A DNA stretch of 64,000 nucleotides from Bacteroidia bacterium. GTDB taxonomy: Bacteria > Bacteroidota > Bacteroidia > NS11-12g > UBA955. The stretch's first letter is position 1. The number at the start of each line of letters is the position of its first letter. The position numbers and the translations under genes are program-made. This document shows, piece after piece, positions 1 to 7,223 of the stretch. Below the pieces are notes generated by a model, which saw nothing but the letters and a program-made list of their open reading frames with translations, was not told the origin of the DNA and made no database searches. The stretch covers positions 181,501-245,500 of the forward strand of contig JALOAG010000004.1 in the NCBI GenBank assembly GCA_023228875.1. Reading direction: 5' to 3'.

Positions 1-479
1 TTACACAAATCAGAGGAGTGCATAAAGTTGAATCCGGTTATTCCGGAGGTCATCTCAAAAATCCGACTTACAAAGAGGTGTGTACCGGTATGACCGGTCA
101 TGTTGAAGTAATCAAAGTGCATTTTGATTCTTCTGTGGTTTCATTAGCAACACTGTTAAAGATTTTTTTTACTACGCATGACCCGACAACAATCAATCGT
201 CAGGGCAATGATATTGGCACGCAATACAGAAGTGTGATTTTTTTTGAAAATGATTATCAGCAACAAATTGCAGAACAAGTTGTAGCAGAGATGACTCAAC
301 AACAGATTTTTGATTCACCCATTGTAACAGAAATTTCGCCTTTGATTAATTTTTTCAGTTCCGAACAATACCATCATAACTATTTTGCTAATAATCCCCA
401 TGAGCCTTACTGTGAGGCAGTTATTAGTCCCAAAGTGGCAAAATTCAGAGCGCACTATAAGGACCTGTTAAAAGGGTGA
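1..479 (+). CDS. msrA: Peptide-methionine (S)-S-oxide reductase, 5' end outside window
   Basis: MsrA reduces methionine-S-sulfoxide in proteins, using thioredoxin, and so repairs oxidative damage. The visible part shows the family signatures VESGYSGG, NPTYKEVCTGMTGHVEV and, near the C-terminus, HHNYFANNPHEPYC followed by ISPKVAKFR. The catalytic GCFW cysteine motif normally lies just upstream of the SGYSGG segment and is therefore outside the window. The reading frame stays open from base 3, reading TQIRGV before HKVESGYSGG, so the GTG at position 18 is internal and not the start. No terminator is obvious between the stop and recR 116 bases downstream. Identification is firm; only the N-terminus is missing. 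Confidence 0.95.
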   Translation, partial: TQIRGVHKVESGYSGGHLKNPTYKEVCTGMTGHVEVIKVHFDSSVVSLATLLKIFFTTHDPTTINRQGNDIGTQYRSVIFFENDYQQQIAEQVVAEMTQQQIFDSPIVTEISPLINFFSSEQYHHNYFANNPHEPYCEAVISPKVAKFRAHYKDLLKG

Positions 480-565
480 TTTTGTTGTTTTCCATTATTT
501 GGAATATCGCATTGAGTTCATGTCAATATGTTGCTATGTCCCTGCCGAAACAATCAAAAAAAGTA

Positions 566-573
566 TAGCTTTG
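566..573 (+). promoter_or_regulatory. Candidate -7 element upstream of recR
   Basis: TAGCTTTG matches the Bacteroidota -7 consensus TAnnTTTG and lies 22 bases before the recR ATG. No TTG is found at the usual 17-23 base spacing, so the call rests on one box. Confidence 0.4.
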
Positions 574-595
574 CAAGGCGTTGTTTTGAATTAGC

Positions 596-1201
596 ATGGC
601 ATACTCTTCTAAGACGATTGAACAAGCAGTAGAATATTTATCAAAGTTTCCCGGAGTGGGTAGCAAAAGCGCTCTGAGAATGGTGTTGTATCTTGCAAAA
701 CGTCCTGAACACGAGGTGCTTAGAATGGCAGATGCACTCAAAGCCATAAAAACTAAATTGCAACTATGTACAGAATGTGGCAACCTTTCTGATACGCCCA
801 TTTGTTCCATTTGTGCTTCGCCTCTGAGAGATAAGCAATTGTTGTGTGTGGTGGAAGACTTTAAGGATGTCTTAGCAGTTGAAAATACTGCACAGTACAA
901 AGGACTTTATCATGTATTAGGGGGATTGATTTCTCCGATAGAAGGTATTGGTCCGGACGAATTGAATGTTTCAAAACTTTTTGAACGCATTCAGTCTAAT
1001 CAGGTAGGTGAAGTGGTGTTTGCATTGAGTGCCAATATGGATGGAGATACGACTACCTACTATTTAAGTAAAAAACTCAAGGAGATGGGTGTAAAAGTGA
1101 GTGCAATCTCTCGCGGTATCTCCGTTGGTTCTGATTTGGAATTTACTGATGAAATTACACTTGGACGGTCAATAATAAATAGAGTTCCTTACGAAATTTA
1201 A
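596..1201 (+). CDS. recR: Recombination mediator protein RecR
   Basis: RecR works with RecO and RecF to load RecA at single-strand gaps. The 201-aa length is normal. The N-terminal helix-hairpin-helix reads LSKFPGVGSKSALRM. A four-cysteine zinc finger follows (CTECGNLSDTPICSIC, about residues 59-74). The Toprim domain starts at LLCVVEDFKDVLAVE, and the family signature YHVLGGLISPIEGIGPDEL is intact. The C-terminal part includes ANMDGDTTTYYL. The start ATG is preceded by a TAGCTTTG -7 element. The next gene begins 8 bases after the stop, so the two are probably cotranscribed. recF, its pathway partner, is also in this window at about 55.3 kb. Confidence 0.97.
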   Translation: MAYSSKTIEQAVEYLSKFPGVGSKSALRMVLYLAKRPEHEVLRMADALKAIKTKLQLCTECGNLSDTPICSICASPLRDKQLLCVVEDFKDVLAVENTAQYKGLYHVLGGLISPIEGIGPDELNVSKLFERIQSNQVGEVVFALSANMDGDTTTYYLSKKLKEMGVKVSAISRGISVGSDLEFTDEITLGRSIINRVPYEI

Positions 1202-1209
1202 AGGTATTG

Positions 1210-3135
1210 ATGCTTGACCTGAGTGTAATCATAGTGAGTTATAATGTGCGCAGATTCCTTGAACAGACAATTCTTTCTGTACAGCGCGCATGCAATGATT
1301 TACAAGTAGAAATTATCGTGGTGGATAATGCATCATATGACGATAGTTGTCTTACAATTCGAAATAAATACCCACAGGTTAAACTCATTGAAAATACTGA
1401 CAATGTCGGTTTTTCAAGAGCAAATAATCAAGGCATTAAGATTAGTCAGGGGAAATATGTGTTATTGCTCAATCCGGATACCGTGCTTGCAGAAGATACA
1501 CTCAGCCAATGTTTTCACTTTATGGAAAACACTGCCGATTGTGGGGCTTTAGGTGTCAGAATGGTGGATGGTGGCGGGGTATTTTTACCCGAAAGTAAAA
1601 GAGGATTACCTACTCCAACAGCTTCTTTCTATAAAATTTTCGGACTGGCGTCTTTATTTCCAAAGTCAGAAAAATTTGGTTCCTACCATCTCAAGTATTT
1701 GGATGAGTTTCAGGTTAATCAAGTAGATGTACTCTCCGGTGCATTTATGTTTCTCAGAAAAGAAGCTTTGGATAAGTCTGGCTTGTTGGATGAAACTTTC
1801 TTTATGTATGGAGAAGATATTGACTTAAGTTATAGGATAACATTGGCAGGCTATAAGAATTATTATTTCCCTGAAACTACCATTATTCACTATAAGGGAG
1901 AAAGTACAAAGAAAAACAGCCTTAACTATGTCAAAGTGTTTTATCAAGCAATGATCATTTTTGCAGAAAAACATTTCGGAGTCAAATCAGGTAAACTCTT
2001 TGGGCAATTAATCTATGTTGCGGTCTATTTGCGGGCTTTTGCTGCGCTACTAAAGCGAGTTGTTGTCAAAGGATTGCCGCTCTTTGCTGAGTTTGTTCTT
2101 TTATATTTATCCTATTTAAGTATTACCAGATATTGGGAAGAATATAACAAATGGGTAGCCGGTGGTGCATATCCGCAGGAGTATTTTATTTATCACCTTA
2201 CTTGCTATGTTTTTATCTTAATTTTAGGATTGTTGCTGGGAGGAGCTTATAAAAAATATTTTTCGGGTAATAGTCTTTGGAAGGGTATTTTTATAGGTAC
2301 ATCTTTATTGGTAATTTGTTACGCCTTTTTGCCGGAGACGCTTAGGTATTCGCGTGCTATTTTGCTCTTAGGGGCATTTATTGGGTTGAGCATATTGACT
2401 GTCTATCGCTCCGTTCTGAATTTTGTTGTCAATCGTTCGTTTTCATTAGGAAACAATAAGATGAGCGGTATTTTGATTGTGGGAGAACCTGATCAAGTTG
2501 TTCAAGTTACGAATATTCTTCAGTCTTATTCTTTGGGCAGAAATGTGTTAGGAGTATATTCACCTTCAAAAGAAGGAGGATTAGATAAGTTAGATAGCTA
2601 TATCGACTTTTATAAAGTAGAGGAAGTGATTATGAGTAATGCTCATATTTCAAACAAACATATCATTGCATTACTTTCTAAAAAATATTCAAGAAAAATT
2701 GACTTTAAAATTTTGCCTGAGCATACTCATTTTATCATTGGAAGTACACATAAGAACAAGTCAGGGAGCTATTATACAGAAGAGATTCAGTTTGCTCTTG
2801 GTAATCAGAATGTGCTTCGAAATAAACGCATTTTTGATGTTGTAGTTGCAATAATGTTGATACCTATTTTGCCTTTTACAAAAAGAATTGGACAAGAAAA
2901 ATGGAAACAGTTATGGTCTGTATTCAAAGGTGAAAAGACATGGGTTGGTTATAATTTAGAAGGAAACTTAGCAACGCTGCCTCAGCTGAAATCCTGTGTT
3001 TTTCAACTTAAAGACAGTCTGTTGGATAAAAAATCCGTTTCTCATGAATTTTTGGAGCAATCAAATGTGTTTTATGCTCGGAATTATCATTGGAAACAGG
3101 ATTTGGATATCATAGGTAAAGTTCTTTTCTTTTAG
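1210..3135 (+). CDS. GT2 glycosyltransferase fused to a membrane domain and relic sugar-phosphate transferase
   Basis: Residues 1-280 are a GT-A family 2 glycosyltransferase of the rhamnosyltransferase (WbbL-like) type: LSVIIVSYNVRRFLEQ, VVDNASYDDS, NVGFSRANNQG, LLLNPDTV, and the acceptor-side motif FFMYGEDIDLSYRI. A hydrophobic region with several membrane segments follows at about 285-410. The last 230 residues resemble polyprenyl-phosphate glycosylphosphotransferases: a nucleotide-binding-like part (GILIVGEPDQVV), then NKRIFDVVVAIMLIP, KQLWSVFKGEKTWVGY and YARNYHWKQDLDIIGKVL. The catalytic core that should lie between the KRIFD helix and the KQLW segment is absent. ATG at 1210 follows AAAGG and is preferred to the TTG at 1207. 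Probable role: cell-surface polysaccharide or lipid-linked glycan assembly at the inner membrane. Donor and acceptor are unknown. Confidence 0.8.
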   Translation: MLDLSVIIVSYNVRRFLEQTILSVQRACNDLQVEIIVVDNASYDDSCLTIRNKYPQVKLIENTDNVGFSRANNQGIKISQGKYVLLLNPDTVLAEDTLSQCFHFMENTADCGALGVRMVDGGGVFLPESKRGLPTPTASFYKIFGLASLFPKSEKFGSYHLKYLDEFQVNQVDVLSGAFMFLRKEALDKSGLLDETFFMYGEDIDLSYRITLAGYKNYYFPETTIIHYKGESTKKNSLNYVKVFYQAMIIFAEKHFGVKSGKLFGQLIYVAVYLRAFAALLKRVVVKGLPLFAEFVLLYLSYLSITRYWEEYNKWVAGGAYPQEYFIYHLTCYVFILILGLLLGGAYKKYFSGNSLWKGIFIGTSLLVICYAFLPETLRYSRAILLLGAFIGLSILTVYRSVLNFVVNRSFSLGNNKMSGILIVGEPDQVVQVTNILQSYSLGRNVLGVYSPSKEGGLDKLDSYIDFYKVEEVIMSNAHISNKHIIALLSKKYSRKIDFKILPEHTHFIIGSTHKNKSGSYYTEEIQFALGNQNVLRNKRIFDVVVAIMLIPILPFTKRIGQEKWKQLWSVFKGEKTWVGYNLEGNLATLPQLKSCVFQLKDSLLDKKSVSHEFLEQSNVFYARNYHWKQDLDIIGKVLFF

Positions 3136-3258
3136 TTTTATCGCCTTGATAAGCAAGTTGCTCGTTATGTAAAATTGAAAAAAACATCATTTACTTTGTC
3201 TCTATATTTATTTTTTGTAATTTAGCAGTCGTTTCCATGTACAACTAAAAATAATATT

Positions 3259-6200
3259 ATGAAAAGATTAATTACACTCATTTTGATTTCTCTCATAAGT
3301 GTTGTGGGCATCCACGCTCAACAAGTAACTTTGTTATCAGAGAATTTTTCAACCGCCAGTGACACCTTTCCTCCATCTGGATGGAAGAATGTTCAGTATT
3401 ATACTTCAAGTGCAATCACTGATTACTGGCACTTTGACAACCCTGGTTCCCGAAGTCCCAGTGGAGGCATCACCGGTAAGTTTGCTGTGTATGATAGTGA
3501 TAATTATTCTAATAACGGAGCGTTAGAGGATATCGGGCTTGAATCTCCGGTGTTTTCTACTATTGGTTATGATTCTCTCTATATTAGTTTTGATTTTGCA
3601 ACTGAGCCTTCATTGACTAACAGAACCTCAATATTTATTGATGTTTATGATGGAGAGCTTTGGCAAAATGCTCATACCTATATTGATACTGCAACATCAG
3701 GGAAGCGAGATACTTTTAATATTTCATCAATAGGAAGAAATGATTGTTATACCAAGATTAGAATACGTTATTATTGTCAAAGCGGTGGTTGGTTTGCAAT
3801 TGATAATATTGTTGTTTACTCACCTCAACCTGCTGTGGCAACAAATGTGCAATTGGTATCAATGACAAGACCTGTAATGACCGATTGTGCTGACCTATTC
3901 GCACAACTCAATATTAGATTAAAGAATGCAGGTACCTCTCCGGTATCCAATATTCCACTCTATGCAAGTATTTATGATGGTAATTACACTCAAAATTATT
4001 CCTACACCCTGACATCTTCTTTGTCTTTGTGTGCTGATACTGTAATTGTCATGCCGGATACCATTAAAGTAAATTATGATTCAACTTTTACATTTACCAT
4101 TTATTCTGCTTTGGCCGGAGATAATGTAAAATTCGATTCAGACACAATCAAAGTAATTGATTTTAAAAATATTCCATTGCCTTTGTATTATACTGATTTA
4201 GACACCTCCATTTGCGGACACTTTGTTATGATTGACTCATTACCAATCTCAATAGAACAGACTGCAAAATGGTACAAAAATATTGCGGATACTATACCTG
4301 TTTTTATTGGGTCAAAAATTAATCTCGGTTTGTTGGATAAGGACTCTACACTATTTGTTGAAATTGGATTTAAACAAGATTTCTCTTACCCAAGCAATAG
4401 TGCCTCTCCCATGCCAGGGAGTGTAGCATTTGCCCCACCCACCATCTCCGGTAGTTTCCTTGATATAACTGCTAAAACAGATATTATTGTTGATTCGTTA
4501 GAAGTAATCGTCAGGAAAGATTGTATGTGGAACTATGAAATATACATTACCAAGGGTTCGTACGTTCCTCAAATCAATAATTTTGGAGCTTGGACAGCTG
4601 CTTATAAAGGTAAAGACTCTATTTATACTTCACGGAGAAATAAGATTTATGTAGGTGGAGTTAAAATCAGAAAGGGAGAAACAATAGGTTTTCATATATT
4701 TGACGGAGGTGATTCAGCGGTCGGAACCTCTGGTGGTGTAGGTTTGTCTGTGGGAGGAGGAACGCCAATCATGTATAATAACTCTCATATTAAAACATAC
4801 GCAAGTCATTACGTACAACAGTCTGCCGGTAGTCCTGGTTCTATTGTTCAAACATTAGCAGCTTATGGATATCACACTAATGTATATTACAGAATTGAAT
4901 GTGATGGTAGTTACAGTAAAAGAATTTATAGAAAACCTGTTGATTTGCCTAATACTAAAATACAATCTGTAGCTCCGTTTGACGGCAAAGCCGGTCTTCA
5001 CAAGGATACCATTATGACTCGTAAGCCTGTGATTTATGAGTTAGCACCACCTTATGGATATACAAATAGTGATTTTGGCACAAAATGGATTGTAACTTCA
5101 ATGGATTTTGAAACTGTGAATGGTACTCCTGTTCCTGTCTCTCATTATACAACAATCAACAATCCGCCTTCTCCCGGTAATAATCTCAGATTGATTTATA
5201 CGCCTGCAGAAAGTTGGTCAGATTCATTGCTTAACTTGAGAGCTGTGATTCAAAATATTGATGTTTATCCTTATTGTGATACAATAATAAACAGACAGAT
5301 TTTAGTAACACCCAGACCCGTCATTGATTTTTCGGTAAATTTGGCTTGTCAAAACAACCAGACTCAATTTAATAATTCTTCCACTATTTCATCAGGTAAT
5401 ATGAATTTTAATTGGGACTTTGGCAATGGAGAAAGCTCAATTTTGACCAGTCCCTTTGTGGTTTATAAAACGAATGGTAGTTTTAATGTGAAGTTAACAA
5501 TTACAACCAAATACAACCTCAAGGTAGATACTACAATTACCATCAATATTAAAGAATCTCCGACTGTACAGTTTACAACTGACAACAATGTTTGTGCAGG
5601 ACAGAACATTGCTACTAAAAATACTTCTTCTTATAGTGCGGGTTCATTTACCTATTTATGGAAATATGGTGATGGTAGAACAAACAGCACTAAAGAGCCG
5701 ACAATTCAATATACTAAAGGTGGCGTGTATCCTTTGAGGTTAATTGTGTATGGTGATAATGGTTGTACGGATTCTTTGACCCAACCTGTTAATATTTATT
5801 ATCATCCAAAAGCAGATTTTGAAGAAACATCAGGTACTTTGTGCCAAGGAACCTTTATTAATTTTGACAATAAAACCGTATTAGACTCAGGTAGCTATTT
5901 TTCAAATTGGAAATTTGGTAATGCCGGTACTTCAACTACCAAAAGCCCGCAATTCCAATTTGCAAATGGAGGAACATACAATATTCAACTGTTGGTTTAT
6001 ACTTCTTTTGGATGTAAAGACTCATTTAACAAAAACATCACTATCTATGAAGCAGCAACAGCTGACTTTACTATACAAGGAGAATGTACCGAAAAGCCTA
6101 TTAAGTTGATTAACAACTCAGTCGTTCCTAATGGTGCAAGTGCAACCTATGAATGGGATTTGAATTTTGAAGGACAATCTACTGATCAAGATGCATCCAA

Positions 6201-7065
6201 AGTTTTTACAACTGCCGGAATGAAAACATTTATGTTGACAGTAACTACAGATAAAGGGTGTATCAGTTCTGTTTCAAAAAGCAAGATGGTTGGACAAACA
6301 GCTAAAGCAGACTTTACTTCAGCAGCAAAAGGCTGTGCTGGTGCTATGGTTACTTTCAACAATAATACTGCCATTGTGCCCGGTACACTTGCGTATAAGT
6401 GGAACTTTGGTGATGGAGATACTTCTATTACCAAAAATGCAAATCACACCTATTCTAATACAACCGGACAACAATTTAATGTTAGTATGATTACCAAAGT
6501 GAATGGAAATTGCCCCGATACCATGACTAAGCAGATTTATATTGGAGAACAAGCAATTTGTAATTTTACTATAAATGATGATTACCTGCCAGGTCATAGA
6601 ACTTACAAGTTTGTACCTGTTCGTAATGATTATGTTACATATACTTGGAATTTTGGTGATGGACAAACATCTACAGAGGTAACACCGGTTCACCAATATA
6701 CTTCAGATGGTAATTATATGGTTGAATTACATGCAGTAAATGCGGATGATTGCGAATGTGTATTGACTCAAAATAAGACGGTTGTTAATTCCGGTGTGAA
6801 CCAGCTGGGCTTTGATGCTCTCATTAAATCATATCCTAATCCCGCCTCTACCAAACTTTATATAGAGTATAAAGTCACGGTTGGAATTAATGCAATGTAT
6901 ATTGTGGATTATACCGGCAAACGAGTACAACAAGTAATATTAGAGGGTAATCATATCAATGGAGACCTGTCAATTGATGTATCAAATTTTGCAAATGGCA
7001 TCTACTTTATCAAAGCTGAAACTGAGAATGGAAATATTATCTCAAGGTTCGTAATCAGTAAGTAA
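3259..7065 (+). CDS. Secreted PKD-repeat protein with T9SS C-terminal sorting domain
   Basis: This 1268-aa protein begins with a signal peptide (MKRLITLILISLISVVGIHAQQ). Residues about 25-190 look like a cleaved-adhesin/MAM-type jelly-roll domain, ending in the typical GGWFAIDNIVVYSP. Six PKD-like repeats follow at a spacing of about 82 residues, with core motifs FNWDFGNG, YLWKYGDG, SNWKFGNA, YEWDLNF, YKWNFGDG and YTWNFGDG at roughly residues 715, 798, 882, 963, 1046 and 1127. The last 75 residues are a type A T9SS signal (SYPNPAS through GIYFIKAETENG to ISRFVISK). Expected location is the cell surface or the medium. The next gene is a similar protein. Binding target is unknown. Confidence 0.88.
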   Translation: MKRLITLILISLISVVGIHAQQVTLLSENFSTASDTFPPSGWKNVQYYTSSAITDYWHFDNPGSRSPSGGITGKFAVYDSDNYSNNGALEDIGLESPVFSTIGYDSLYISFDFATEPSLTNRTSIFIDVYDGELWQNAHTYIDTATSGKRDTFNISSIGRNDCYTKIRIRYYCQSGGWFAIDNIVVYSPQPAVATNVQLVSMTRPVMTDCADLFAQLNIRLKNAGTSPVSNIPLYASIYDGNYTQNYSYTLTSSLSLCADTVIVMPDTIKVNYDSTFTFTIYSALAGDNVKFDSDTIKVIDFKNIPLPLYYTDLDTSICGHFVMIDSLPISIEQTAKWYKNIADTIPVFIGSKINLGLLDKDSTLFVEIGFKQDFSYPSNSASPMPGSVAFAPPTISGSFLDITAKTDIIVDSLEVIVRKDCMWNYEIYITKGSYVPQINNFGAWTAAYKGKDSIYTSRRNKIYVGGVKIRKGETIGFHIFDGGDSAVGTSGGVGLSVGGGTPIMYNNSHIKTYASHYVQQSAGSPGSIVQTLAAYGYHTNVYYRIECDGSYSKRIYRKPVDLPNTKIQSVAPFDGKAGLHKDTIMTRKPVIYELAPPYGYTNSDFGTKWIVTSMDFETVNGTPVPVSHYTTINNPPSPGNNLRLIYTPAESWSDSLLNLRAVIQNIDVYPYCDTIINRQILVTPRPVIDFSVNLACQNNQTQFNNSSTISSGNMNFNWDFGNGESSILTSPFVVYKTNGSFNVKLTITTKYNLKVDTTITINIKESPTVQFTTDNNVCAGQNIATKNTSSYSAGSFTYLWKYGDGRTNSTKEPTIQYTKGGVYPLRLIVYGDNGCTDSLTQPVNIYYHPKADFEETSGTLCQGTFINFDNKTVLDSGSYFSNWKFGNAGTSTTKSPQFQFANGGTYNIQLLVYTSFGCKDSFNKNITIYEAATADFTIQGECTEKPIKLINNSVVPNGASATYEWDLNFEGQSTDQDASKVFTTAGMKTFMLTVTTDKGCISSVSKSKMVGQTAKADFTSAAKGCAGAMVTFNNNTAIVPGTLAYKWNFGDGDTSITKNANHTYSNTTGQQFNVSMITKVNGNCPDTMTKQIYIGEQAICNFTINDDYLPGHRTYKFVPVRNDYVTYTWNFGDGQTSTEVTPVHQYTSDGNYMVELHAVNADDCECVLTQNKTVVNSGVNQLGFDALIKSYPNPASTKLYIEYKVTVGINAMYIVDYTGKRVQQVILEGNHINGDLSIDVSNFANGIYFIKAETENGNIISRFVISK

Positions 7066-7090
7066 AAAAGCATTTTTTTACTTTATATAG

Positions 7091-7122
7091 AAAAAAGGGA
7101 GCAGTTCATTGCTCCCTTTTTT
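7091..7122 (+). terminator. Rho-independent terminator after first T9SS protein
   Basis: The stem GGGAGC/GCTCCC is flanked by A6 on the left and T6 on the right, so the stem can extend to 12 pairs with an 8-base loop. It starts 25 bases after the stop codon at 7065 and could work in both directions, but the only adjacent gene end is on the plus strand. Confidence 0.9.
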
Positions 7123-7223
7123 ATGCTCAAAGGTTTATCTGTTCATACTTTACGATGTGCGCATGATAATTTGGATTTAATAGATAAATGTTTTTACTAT
7201 GTGTAGAATAAAAAATTGATATT

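Noticed and set aside
18..20. GTG as the msrA start
   Set aside because: The frame stays open to the window edge and the upstream residues continue the family alignment; the catalytic-cysteine part must lie before the window.
523..900. Minus-strand open frame over recR
   Set aside because: It is a shadow of recR, which has full family motifs, and shows no recognisable features itself.
5300..6700. Periodic repeats that might be a DNA repeat array or CRISPR
   Set aside because: The period of about 245 bases is that of PKD protein domains, with protein-level and not base-level conservation.
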